Source: Hyphomonadaceae bacterium (lineage in GTDB: Bacteria; Pseudomonadota; Alphaproteobacteria; Caulobacterales; Hyphomonadaceae). From it: a stretch of 64,000 bases of DNA. Location of the stretch: assembly GCA_016714495.1 (NCBI GenBank), contig JADKDU010000007.1:1-64000 (forward strand). Reading direction: 5' to 3'. A program made the position numbers and the translations under genes. A model generated the notes under the pieces. The model had not been told where the DNA came from, searched no databases, and saw only the letters and a program-made list of their open reading frames with translations. Positions 9,081-16,716 of the stretch are shown here, in pieces. The stretch's first letter is position 1. Every line of letters starts with the position of its first letter.

Positions 9081-9200
9081 TCAGTTCGTCGGTATCGCTA
9101 CGCATCCATGATCAGCTCGCCATCGAGCGGCTTACAACGGACCGACGGGCAATGGACTTGCCCATTTGATCACCGTTTGCTCTCATTTTCCGCGAGCATG

Positions 9201-10532
9201 CTACTGTCGAACTGCTTGGTCTCGACGCAGGTAAGTGTCTGCTGGCCTCGCCTCCGCTTTCGTGCGCGCGACACAGCGGCCATCTTTCAATGCCGGCGCA
9301 GCAAGCTTCGCAGCGATCTGACGCCCGATTTCATCGGCAGCTCGCCGAAGCGGCGTGTCTGCCAGGTGCGCATACCGCTGAGTTGTGGACGCCTGTCGGT
9401 GACCGAGGATCCCGCCGATGAGTGGAAGCCCGATTCCGCCACTCGCGCCAACGCTGGCAAACGTGTGCCTCAGATCATGAATGCGGACATCGCTGATGCC
9501 GGCCGCCTTACGGATGCGACGCCACTCCTTCGAGAGTCCATCGAAGTGTCCGTCCGAGCGCGCCGCCGGAAACACCCACTTTGTCTTATCGTGCGCCCAT
9601 TCGCGCTCGGCCGCCAGCAGGTCGATGGCAGCCCCCGCCAGAGGAATGATCTTTGCGCCGGTCTTGCTGCTCTCGAGCCGGAGCATCCCGAACTCAAAGT
9701 CCACTTCGGACCATTTCAGAGCTTCAATTTCGCCGCGACGCGCACCCGTCAGGATCAGGAGCCGGATGATGGTTGCTGCCTTGCCAGCTGTCGGCGAGGG
9801 AGCGGGCGTATCAAGCGCTTGACCGAGCTGTCTGATCTCAGCGGCGCTTAGATAGCGGTGCCGCTTCTGGCTTGGAGCCAGTTTGACCCCCAATGCCGGA
9901 TTCCGCTCAATCAGCCTTTGATCCACTGCGAAGGACAGGATTGACGACAGCAGGCGGATCGTACGGGCAGCTGTGCCTGCACCTCCCTTGACGTTGACGA
10001 GGCCCCGCTTCCTCCCCTTCCGCTTGGTGCCGGAATCTCCCTTGGCGATCTGATTGCGGAGGTGCTCGATGTCACTTCGCGTAAGATCGACGACGGGGCG
10101 ATGTCCAATCAGCGGTTTCAGGTGATGATTGGCCTGCGCCACCTCGTTAGCGATATTCTGCTGGGAGCGAGGTTCGGCGGTCCGTCGATTTGTCGTGACA
10201 CCCGTTGTCGACCAGATGTCCATGAGCTCGGCAACCGTTGCAGCCGTCCGATGGCGAAGACGTTCCTCCGCTGGATCTTCCCCTAGCCCCGCTTTCCGCA
10301 GAACCGCTTTGGCTTCAACCCGGGCCTCGTCCACTGTCGAGGTTCCGTAAACGCCGACGGTGAGTTTCCTGAGCCTCGCCTTGCGACCGCCGCCCACACG
10401 ATACTGAACGACGAATGTTTTCTTGCCAGAGGGCCTGACGCGAAGTCCGAACATCGGAAGCTCGTCGTCCCAATAGATGCGATCCACCGCTTCGGGCACC
10501 ACCGTATCGACAGAGCGTTTGGTCAGGCGCAC
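9201..10532 (-). CDS. P4-type tyrosine integrase
   Basis: A 443-residue site-specific recombinase. It has an N-terminal arm-binding domain of the DUF4102 type (FGLRVRPSGKKTFVVQYRVG), a SAM-like core-binding domain (about residues 105-225) and the catalytic domain. Active residues are visible: Arg in LTGARRGEIEAL, His/Arg in HDLRHTFAS, His in GHRQASTTQ and Tyr in TTQRYAHLAD. It is intact and reads away from the tRNA fragment 280 bp upstream, the common geometry for integrases that target tRNA 3' ends. It could mobilise the element if the second att site is present outside the window. Confidence 0.93.
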   Translation of the reverse strand: MRLTKRSVDTVVPEAVDRIYWDDELPMFGLRVRPSGKKTFVVQYRVGGGRKARLRKLTVGVYGTSTVDEARVEAKAVLRKAGLGEDPAEERLRHRTAATVAELMDIWSTTGVTTNRRTAEPRSQQNIANEVAQANHHLKPLIGHRPVVDLTRSDIEHLRNQIAKGDSGTKRKGRKRGLVNVKGGAGTAARTIRLLSSILSFAVDQRLIERNPALGVKLAPSQKRHRYLSAAEIRQLGQALDTPAPSPTAGKAATIIRLLILTGARRGEIEALKWSEVDFEFGMLRLESSKTGAKIIPLAGAAIDLLAAEREWAHDKTKWVFPAARSDGHFDGLSKEWRRIRKAAGISDVRIHDLRHTFASVGASGGIGLPLIGGILGHRQASTTQRYAHLADTPLRRAADEIGRQIAAKLAAPALKDGRCVARTKAEARPADTYLRRDQAVRQ

Positions 10533-10581
10533 CAGAATCCCCTTTTTTTACGCTACTTCTGCGACTGTAGCCCGAAATTTC

Positions 10582-10603
10582 TGGGCATCACCTGGGCATC
10601 ACC
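10582..10603. repeat. Tandem 11-bp repeat upstream of the integrase
   Basis: TGGGCATCACC occurs twice back to back (10582-10592 and 10593-10603), 50 bp upstream of the integrase start. One repeat per DNA turn on the same face is the usual form of arm-type or excisionase sites near integrase genes. That role is inference; the repeat itself is exact. Confidence 0.6.
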
Positions 10604-10810
10604 GTGCACGGGAATCGGGGGTGATTTGAGGAAACAGGAGGAAACGTAAATTGCCATCGGACCTTCCTCTCTGATGGATTTGCGGACGGTGAGTTGCGCT
10701 GCAAACCCTTGTGACATCGGCAGAATTGCCACGCGATGCTACAGCAGGATATGGAAGGTGGCAGGCGCTGATGCATGTCGACTCAGCCGACCGCAGACGC
10801 TCTGTCTGGA

Positions 10811-10855
10811 TTCGTAATGCGGGGGTCAGGTGTTCAAGTCACCTAGGCAGCACCA
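10811..10855 (+). other. 3' half of a tRNA-Thr(CGU) gene, probable attachment site
   Basis: The sequence runs from an anticodon loop (TTCGTAA, anticodon CGT) through a T arm with perfect 5-bp stem and loop TTCAAGT (AGGTG/CACCT), then the acceptor 3' strand AGGCAGC, discriminator A and encoded CCA ending at 10855. No matching 5' half (D arm, acceptor GCTGCCT) exists upstream; the 5' anticodon stem pairs imperfectly. A half gene that starts in the anticodon loop next to a P4-type integrase is the classic footprint of integration into a tRNA 3' end. The amino-acid identity rests on the anticodon alone. Confidence 0.75.
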
Positions 10856-10918
10856 TTTTCATCATAACAATCAATGATTTAGGTACAGCGACGCTCTGAA
10901 CTCGTCCGCGAACTTGCG

Positions 10919-10940
10919 CCGGAGTAGCACCGGAGTAGCA
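10919..10940. repeat. Second tandem 11-bp repeat beyond the tRNA fragment
   Basis: CCGGAGTAGCA is repeated exactly in tandem (10919-10929, 10930-10940), 63 bp past the end of the tRNA fragment. Its unit length equals that of the different repeat at 10582, but the sequence is unrelated. The two sets bracket the presumed attachment site. Confidence 0.55.
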
Positions 10941-11910
10941 CCGCTCGGCAGAATACTCACAACTAAGTCGGACGTCGCAGGACGTTGCCGCGTGTTGCAC
11001 CGTGTGGTCGAGAACTCACCCACGACAGTTTGAGCACACGACAGCAGCGCACTGCGGACACGTAGCGTGTCGTGTTTAGGGGATCTACGAGTTCAGCTCT
11101 CGCGCTTCATCGCAGACAGCGCATCGTCCAGCGTCGACGTTCTTCGTCGCGCGCTGGCGAAGGCATCAAGGTCTGACCGATGCGGCCCAGCCTCAGCTCG
11201 AACTCGTTCTCGTGCGTCGTCATGCTCACAAGAATGCCGGCTCTTGCCGCGGCTTCCAGCGCCTACAACTCACTTGCGAGAATGCGGCACATCCACGGTG
11301 CGAGCGACAAAATCCACGGTGGAAAAAGCTATGTGCAGACAGGGCCCAAAGGCCCGCAGCACGGCACGTGCTTTATCTTGCAGCAGCTTCCGATGCGGGG
11401 AGGGCGCGGCGGAACGGAGCCCGGGGGGGGACCCCCCCGACAACAAACCCCACGACCACCCCTCGATGCTCGCAGCTTCCGATGCTCGCTATCTTGGCTG
11501 GTTCGGCTGGCAACACGTCATCGTGCGCAAGGACCCACTCATTGCGCTCGCAAGCTGATGGACCTGATCGTTGATCACAGCGCCTCCGGCAAGCTCGAAG
11601 GGGATGCGCGCAGCGTCGCTCCGTTGCTGGCCCAGATGATAGCTGCTGGCGCCCCTCGAGCGCCGAAGTCCCGCGCCGCGTTGTTCAACGCCCTGCTCGA
11701 GGCGCCCACGCCTGAAAGTCTGTTGCTATTCGTGCGCGAACTCGTGCGCACCGGGCCATCCGTTCCCCGCCGCCTGCTGAATCCCATCAACAACTCCTCA
11801 CGCGCGAAGATCCCGTCGCAGGGGCGTCTTCGACCTACACGTGCATGGCCAGTGCCTCCCGATCATCGGCGGCGTTCGCGACGAGTATGCAACCAGGCCT
11901 GATCGCCCGC
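10941..11910. other. Gene-poor stretch with scattered debris
   Basis: I see no convincing intact gene here. A minus-strand start at 11223 reads 38 codons beginning MTTHENEFELRLGRIG, which resembles the first residues of VirD2-like relaxases with a DUF3363 domain, then ends at 11107-11109; it may be a relaxase stub. Around 11423-11438 there is a run of eight G, one A and seven C. A plus-strand frame at 11556-11840 looks protein-like (KLMDLIVDHSASGKLEGDAR) but matches no family I recognise and has no clear start. Confidence 0.4.
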
Positions 11911-11982
11911 GTCAGAAATAAGTATACAAATTTCTGACAGGACTTGCTATCCGTGTCAGAAATTTGTACACTTATTTCTGAC
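11911..11982. promoter_or_regulatory. Two palindromic operators upstream of the AbiE antitoxin gene
   Basis: Two 28-bp sites (11911-11938 and 11955-11982) each consist of perfect 9-bp arms GTCAGAAAT and ATTTCTGAC around a 10-bp centre. The centres (AAGTATACAA and TTGTACACTT) are reverse complements of each other with one mismatch, so the two sites face in opposite orientation 44 bp apart, about four helical turns. AbiEi antitoxins of the AbiE family are known to repress their own promoter by binding inverted repeats, so these are very probably its operators. The downstream site ends 10 bp before the ATG and overlaps the ribosome-binding AGGA. Confidence 0.85.
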
Positions 11983-11992
11983 AGGATTGCTC

Positions 11993-12526
11993 ATGGACAC
12001 CGCGAAGGATCTCAAGGGCAGCGTACTCGCCCGAATGGACGGCAAGTCCCCGTTCGGGGTCTGGACGCCCGTCGATTTCATCGACCTGGGATCACGCCCG
12101 GCCGTCGACCAGGTCCTGCACAGGCTCACCGCCAACGGCGCGATCCGGCGGGTAACCCGCGGCCTCTACGACAAGCCGGCGAAAAACAAGCTTACCGGCA
12201 AGGATACCACCCCGGACCCCCGGGCCGTAATCGACGCCCTTGTCAGGCGGGACAGCATCCGCGTGCTCCTCGACGGAATGACGGCGGCGAACGATCTCGG
12301 CTTGTCCGACGCGGTCCCGGCGCGGATCGTCGTGCATACCGACTCGCGTCTTCGCACACTGACGCTTGGGCCTCTCACGATCTCCTTCATGAAAACGGCG
12401 CCCAGCAAGCTCCAATGGGCCGGCAGGCCGGGCATGCGCGTCGTCCAGGCCCTCAACTGGCTCAAGGACAAGCTGCCGACCGAGCGCGACATCATCGCGA
12501 AGGCTGAGGGACTCCGAGCATGGTGA
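11993..12526 (+). CDS. abiEi: AbiEi-like type IV antitoxin/autorepressor (C-terminus shifted)
   Basis: A 177-residue protein with an N-terminal winged helix (FIDLGSRPAVDQVLHRLTAN, then IRRVTRGLYDKP) and a C-terminal AbiEi/DUF6088-type domain. ATG 11993 follows AGGA by 6 bp. In AbiE systems this protein represses the promoter and neutralises the nucleotidyltransferase toxin without binding it stably. The frame ends at 12524-12526, but another frame from 12522 reads GEAIKADLRDGYSMMPDWMR and continues to a TGA at 12660-12662 that overlaps the toxin start. That is the expected antitoxin tail, so a one-base indel near 12515-12521 has removed the last 45 or so residues. Repression may survive. Confidence 0.8.
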   Translation: MDTAKDLKGSVLARMDGKSPFGVWTPVDFIDLGSRPAVDQVLHRLTANGAIRRVTRGLYDKPAKNKLTGKDTTPDPRAVIDALVRRDSIRVLLDGMTAANDLGLSDAVPARIVVHTDSRLRTLTLGPLTISFMKTAPSKLQWAGRPGMRVVQALNWLKDKLPTERDIIAKAEGLRAW

Positions 12527-12661
12527 AGCCATCAAGGCTGACCTGAGGGACGGATACAGCATGATGCCCGACTGGATGCGAACATTTCTCCGGCCGCTGG
12601 TCGATGATGTCTCATCATCATCGCCGGTCACGCGCCGGGGCCGGACGCGGATGTTGACCTG

Positions 12662-13732
12662 ATGCCAACCAGTTACGATGCCTTCCTCTCCGCCGCCGCC
12701 AATGACCGGCGAGACGCCTTTACTGCCGCCGGCGCACAGCTTGGCGCCTCGGCAAGCAACATCGAGAAAGACTTCTGGGTCTGCTGGACGCTCAACGCCC
12801 TCTTCAATGGAATCCCCGCCGACGGACCGCGCCTCCTGTTCAAGGGCGGCACGTCGCTATCCAAGGGCTTCGGCCTGATCTCCCGCTTCTCCGAAGACAT
12901 CGACGTAACCGTTTTTCGGGATGACCTTGTTGAGGGAGCAAGTATCGACGCCCTCACTGCCCTGAGTGGAAAGCAGCGCAAGGCCAAGATCGAACAGATC
13001 AAGGCAGCATGCCAACTCCACATCGACGGGAAGCTACGTACCCAGCTGGAAACCCTGCTGTATGCTGCCCTCGACATGGCCGGCATCGCCAGGACCGGTT
13101 GCCGAATCGAACTCGACGCTGACGATCCCGACAAGCAAACGCTGCTTGTCTGGTATCCAGCAGTCACGACGGACGGGATCGCATACATTCGTCCGGCGGT
13201 AAAAATCGAGTCCGGCGCCAAGTCGGCGCTCGACCCACATACGCCGCTAAAGATCACTCCCTATGTTGCGGCCCAACTTGACGATCTCGACCTCAGCGTC
13301 GCCAACGTGACGACCGTCGATGCCGAGCGAACCTTCTGGGACAAGGTGGTGATACTGCATGGCCAGCGCCGCTGGTACGAGCGCCGCGGCGCACTACGCG
13401 GCGGCGGACAACGCGTGTCGCGGCACTACTACGATATACATCGCCTGATGCAGGACGGCGTCTCTGCAAAAGCGCTGGCCAACGCCGCGCTTGGCGAGAA
13501 TTGCATCACGCATGCGCGCATGTTCTTCAACTCGGCAGACCTCGACCTTGCAAGTGCCAAGCGGGGAAGCTTTGCGCTCGCGCCGACGGACGCCATGAAG
13601 GAGCCCCTGAAGGCTGACTATGTCGCCATGGCCGGCATGATCTTCGGCGAGGCGCCGGACCTTGATGCCGTCTTGGCGAGTGTTACGAACCTTCAGGAGC
13701 AACTCAATATCCTGGCTCAGGACGCCGGCTGA
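12662..13732 (+). CDS. abiEii: AbiEii-like nucleotidyltransferase toxin
   Basis: A 356-residue toxin of the AbiEii/COG2253 family, a DNA-polymerase-beta-like nucleotidyltransferase that halts growth (type IV toxin-antitoxin, phage abortive infection). The signature LLFKGGTSLSKGFGLISR then FSEDID (residues 58-82) supplies the Gly-Ser and Asp-x-Asp active site. Downstream residues in AVKIESGAKSALDPH and ERTFWDKVVILHG fit the remaining motifs. The protein is full length and open. It follows the out-of-frame end of the antitoxin gene by an overlapping TGATG. An intact toxin beside a truncated antitoxin suggests the shortened antitoxin still works, the toxin is poorly translated, or the shift is an error. 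Confidence 0.9.
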   Translation: MPTSYDAFLSAAANDRRDAFTAAGAQLGASASNIEKDFWVCWTLNALFNGIPADGPRLLFKGGTSLSKGFGLISRFSEDIDVTVFRDDLVEGASIDALTALSGKQRKAKIEQIKAACQLHIDGKLRTQLETLLYAALDMAGIARTGCRIELDADDPDKQTLLVWYPAVTTDGIAYIRPAVKIESGAKSALDPHTPLKITPYVAAQLDDLDLSVANVTTVDAERTFWDKVVILHGQRRWYERRGALRGGGQRVSRHYYDIHRLMQDGVSAKALANAALGENCITHARMFFNSADLDLASAKRGSFALAPTDAMKEPLKADYVAMAGMIFGEAPDLDAVLASVTNLQEQLNILAQDAG

Positions 13733-13860
13733 GTGCGGTCGCTCGAACGACCGATGACATAGTCGGCCGCCTTGGACGCCAATCACGCGGCCTGGAAGAT
13801 TGCGCGATTGTCGGCCTTCAGCACGTCGAGCCACGCGCTAAGATAATCGGCGACGAACGC
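13733..13860 (-). pseudogene. C-terminal remnant of an ArdC-like antirestriction protein
   Basis: Read on the minus strand from 13860, the sequence gives FVADYLSAWLDVLKADNRAI then FQAA, a stop, and LASKAADYVIG. This is the usual end of ArdC/DUF1738 single-stranded-DNA-binding, zincin-containing antirestriction proteins, which end in a 'WL-x-VLK-x-D-x-RAIF' helix and 'ASKAADYL'. The internal TGA and lack of the N-terminal and metallopeptidase parts make it a dead fragment. Such genes are cargo of conjugative elements. Confidence 0.55.
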
Positions 13861-13876
13861 GGAATCTCAGGGGCCG

Positions 13877-14275
13877 GTGATAACCCAAGTCACCCAGGCC
13901 GCCTACGACAGCGCAACAGGCCGGAGGCTTATGATCCCGCAAGGCGCGCGTCTCATTTGTGACTACAAGTCGAGCCCACGCTACGGCCAAAGCCGCATCG
14001 CCATCCTATGGTCCAGAAACATCATGCCCCCCGGAGACGTGATCGCGCTCCAGGAGGCCGCCCTCGATCCGTCTGGACCTGTCGGCGTCTCCGGCGAGGT
14101 CGACAATCACTGGCTAGAAGTATTCGGCACCGCAACCCTCGGCACCTTGATCAACATCGGTGTGGCGACGACCGAAGATCCCGCACTTACCTACAACGGC
14201 ATCGGCGCCGTGAGTCGCGATCCCGTCGATGCTGTCACGGCGGAAGGCGCTCAACGCAGCGCCGGCACCGTCACC
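13877..14275 (+). pseudogene. trbI: trbI (VirB10-like) fragment
   Basis: About 133 codons match the C-terminal outer-membrane-channel domain of TrbI/VirB10: VTQAAYDSATGRRLMIPQGA, then SSPRYGQSRIAILWSRN and VDNHWLEVFGTATLGTLINI. The N-terminal transmembrane and proline-rich parts are absent, and homology stops at about 14275 inside the channel domain. No start is expected; GTG 13877 merely opens the frame. Together with the truncated operon at 1-8.7 kb this shows the trb cluster was dismembered, with about 5 kb of unrelated DNA between the pieces. Confidence 0.85.
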
Positions 14276-14490
14276 ATGCTCCGCCATTGGCCGAAAATGC
14301 GCGCCATGAGAGACTGCTGCGGGCGATCGAGTGGTCGGGACCGGATGGTGTTGAACAAGCCAGAGCGATGCTTCTCACGCTCACGCCAGCCGAGCGGCGC
14401 ACCCTCGCGCGACGCGCGGCGGGCATGCCGACCTGGATGGCGGCGGCGGTAAGCGAAGCAGCCTATGCCGGACAGCTTTTTCAGTCTTAG
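14276..14490 (+). pseudogene. Short frameshifted gene of unknown function
   Basis: An ATG at 14276 reads LRHWPK and then the frame changes. One base earlier or later, the sequence continues as ENARHERLLRAIEWSGPDGV and on to AAYAGQLFQS with a stop at 14488-14490. The composite would be about 71 residues, helical and Ala/Arg-rich, of a kind I associate with conjugative islands, but I cannot name the family. One missing base near 14299 explains the break. Confidence 0.45.
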
Positions 14491-14596
14491 CGCGCGTCGC
14501 AAAAGAAGCGATGAGGCTGGTTGGCAAGTAGGCGGTCCGTTGGCGCACCCCCGCCGCGGTCCCGTTTGCCTATAGGGATGGGGCGCCGGGAATTCG

Positions 14597-15841
14597 CTAG
14601 AGAGCGTCCTTCAACCGCGCGGCACGCGCTGCCACAAGATCTGCAAACTGTTGCATCGCGGGCTGGACAGCCGGCGCAAAGTCAGCGCGCTCGGCAGGGG
14701 CGCGGCCGATGACAGCATCAGCCAAGGCGGCGCGACGTCGGATAAATGGTTCAGTGAGGCCTGTTTCCTCCGCGAACCTTGCCCACTCGCGCGTCACCAG
14801 ATCCTCTAGGCGTGCGCGCCTCGCGATCTTCATGGCGAGGTTCGGGCTGAGGTCAGGGTAAGAGACGGTCGACAGCAGATCATACAGTGGCGCGAGCGTG
14901 ATCTCGTCGCTTTCGTAGAGCAGACTGAAGTTTTTGCCGTGCGCATCCGCGTTTCCGATGATCAGGTTGAAAAGCGCAGCGTCGAGCAATTTGAGGACGT
15001 CGCGCGCCGGGCGCGTTGCCGCACGACGGAGAAGGGCAAAGCAGTCGCGGAAGACAGGGCCGCCATCGGCCGCATACTTCTGAGCGGACGTGTATCCCAT
15101 AGCCTGGCAGAAATCCTCCTGGTGGAGACGCTGGACGCGGCCCTCGCTGTCCGTCTGCCGGTCATAACGTTTGACAAGTAGGAAGGACCGGTCGCGCACG
15201 GTGACGATGTCGACATCCGCTGTGTCCAGACCAATCCCCTTGGCCAGCCGCATCGCGAAGGCTTCGTTTTCGGTCGTGTCGGCGAAGCGGGCGATTGGCG
15301 GTTTCAGAATGTGGGTCGTCGGCTCGCCGGGCCGGGGCAGGGCCAGGCCAGCGCCTGTCAGAATCAGGGGGACTTTGGCCTGTGCGCCAGCCAGCGACAG
15401 TCGCAGTCCCTCCTCCCCGGCGAGCAGAGGGCGAGTCGGAAGCCGGTCCAGAAGGGCGATGAGGGCGTCTTCGGACAATGGCGTTGGAGGCGTGTCGTAT
15501 GAGGCGGCTGGCGGTGTTTCACCTTCGGGCCAAAGCGATAGGGCGCCGGCAACCTCTCCACCGATCTGCTCCAACAATCGGAATTCGTTCTGTTGCGAGA
15601 CGCCGAGTGCGCGCGCGACGGCGATACGCTGGCTCTCTTCCGGCAGCAGCCCTTCAAAGAATGGCCGGGTGTCGCGGCGCAGGTAGGGATCGGCGCGGAG
15701 AGGCAACGAAACGGAGATCGCTCGTGCGTGAGACGCGGTGCGCCACGATTCAGCATAGGCGAATTCGATATCGCCCTGCCGATCGATGCGGAGCGCGCCG
15801 ACAGTCTGATCGCCCCACCAGACAGTGAGAACGGCAGTCAT
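14597..15841 (-). CDS. hipA: HipA-family serine/threonine kinase toxin
   Basis: A 414-residue full-length HipA. The N-terminal subdomain has the family motif FFEGLLPEESQRIAVARALG (residues 62-81). The ATP-site region carries LSLAGAQAKVPLIL, HILKPP and the lysine-bearing strand LLVKRYDR. The catalytic loop is LIIGNADAHGKNFSLL and the metal-binding Asp is in LAPLYDLLST. HipA kinases phosphorylate a translation target (GltX in E. coli) and cause dormancy; the partner HipB inhibits them. The ATG overlaps the end of hipB by 4 bp. No inactivating change is visible. Confidence 0.93.
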   Translation of the reverse strand: MTAVLTVWWGDQTVGALRIDRQGDIEFAYAESWRTASHARAISVSLPLRADPYLRRDTRPFFEGLLPEESQRIAVARALGVSQQNEFRLLEQIGGEVAGALSLWPEGETPPAASYDTPPTPLSEDALIALLDRLPTRPLLAGEEGLRLSLAGAQAKVPLILTGAGLALPRPGEPTTHILKPPIARFADTTENEAFAMRLAKGIGLDTADVDIVTVRDRSFLLVKRYDRQTDSEGRVQRLHQEDFCQAMGYTSAQKYAADGGPVFRDCFALLRRAATRPARDVLKLLDAALFNLIIGNADAHGKNFSLLYESDEITLAPLYDLLSTVSYPDLSPNLAMKIARRARLEDLVTREWARFAEETGLTEPFIRRRAALADAVIGRAPAERADFAPAVQPAMQQFADLVAARAARLKDAL

Positions 15842-16053
15842 CGTTTGGCATCCTCAGGCGTCGTAATGACAAGTTTGCACCCGAGCGCGTCGAGGACGGC
15901 GAGCGCTTTGCCGAGGTGAGACGTGCCTTTGCCGCCCTCCAGTTCGACCAGAAATCTAAGTCCGACGCCCGCGGCACCGGCCAGTTGGGGCTGGGTGAGT
16001 CCCTGCCGTTTGCGGACCTTTCGAATGATTTCGCCGATCTGCTCAGGTGACAT
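15838..16053 (-). CDS. hipB: HipB-like XRE antitoxin
   Basis: A 71-residue helix-turn-helix protein (IGEIIRKVRKRQGLTQPQLA, then GAAGVGLRFLVELEGGK) that should bind HipA and repress the operon. An alternative start at 16095 adds 14 residues, but its codons would run straight through a perfect operator palindrome (16061-16074). ATG 16053 is therefore preferred and leaves the palindrome in the leader. The terminal AKR stop overlaps the hipA start. The short C-terminal strand (KLVITTPED) matches HipB proteins that form an intermolecular beta lid. Confidence 0.88.
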   Translation of the reverse strand: MSPEQIGEIIRKVRKRQGLTQPQLAGAAGVGLRFLVELEGGKGTSHLGKALAVLDALGCKLVITTPEDAKR

Positions 16054-16057
16054 TGTG

Positions 16058-16177
16058 TATTTCCCGATCGGGAAAGTATCTTCGATTTCTCCCATTGTCG
16101 AGCCGAAATATCCCGATCAGGACATTTTCTCTCCGCTTAGACGATAAAGGGTCGGAAATATCCCGATCGGGATATTT
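16058..16177. promoter_or_regulatory. Three hipB operators spaced about 49-50 bp
   Basis: The palindrome TATCCCGATCGGGATA or a close variant occurs three times: 16061-16074 (TTCCCGATCGGGAA), 16109-16124 (TATCCCGATCAGGACA) and 16159-16174 (perfect, extended to AAATATC on both sides). Centres are 49-50 bp apart. E. coli HipB binds TATCC-N8-GGATA repeats; here the arms are TATCC and GGATA with a 6-bp centre, so the same type of recognition is likely. The first site lies 8 bp before the preferred hipB start, which would give tight autorepression. Confidence 0.85.
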
Positions 16178-16716
16178 TTTACCGGCCTTGAGAACCGATG
16201 ACCTGCGCTGCGAAGCTCTGCCAAACGCTTCACGGCGTATCGGAAGCTTGCCGCCCACCTCGGAAGACTTGAGCGACGGAGAGCGTCTGGCGGTCACGCT
16301 CGGTCCCGCCGCGTGAACGCGGCTCCTTCGGGCGCGACCCTGCGGGCGCTTCGCGCCGCCAGACACTCGACGGCGCTTCCCGCCATGCAGCACCGGATAG
16401 ACCCGGTGCGCAGGCTCCTTGCAGCCTCACATGGGGTATTTCGTGTCAACGGATGTCAGATCGGCATCGGTTACCTCGCAACATCAGGTCGGAGTCCAAG
16501 GCCTGAGCTCGTTCGCCGGACCTGGCCCCAAGACCAGATCAACCTCACATCCGGTCGCTGCGTGGCCGCAGCCAACCAATATCCCGCATTCGACGGGTGT
16601 TGAGCTCAGGTAGACGAAGCCATTCTTCATTGCGGCGGGTTAGGCCATGGCTGCAATCGGTTCGTCTGCCTGGATCCGTCAGGCCTGATCCGGTCCTGGG
16701 GATTGTCAAATTCGAG
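16178..16716. other. Intergenic stretch between hipB and an IS110 element
   Basis: About 540 bp without a supportable gene. Frames on both strands are short, Arg/Pro-rich and lack ribosome-binding sites, as expected of high-GC noncoding DNA. The part next to 16717 probably belongs to the noncoding end of the IS110-family element, whose exact border I cannot place because these elements lack terminal repeats. Confidence 0.5.

Noticed and set aside
10770..10855. A complete tRNA gene
   Set aside because: Only the anticodon loop, T arm and acceptor 3' strand can be paired. Upstream bases give neither a D arm nor a complementary acceptor 5' strand at the right distance.
11107..11223. Start of a relaxase gene on the minus strand
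   Set aside because: Only 38 codons and one short resemblance; not enough for a feature, so it is only mentioned in the entry for the gene-poor stretch.
16054..16095. Longer hipB start at 16095
   Set aside because: The extra 14 codons encode the operator dyad, and the ATG at 16053 gives a normal-sized HipB.
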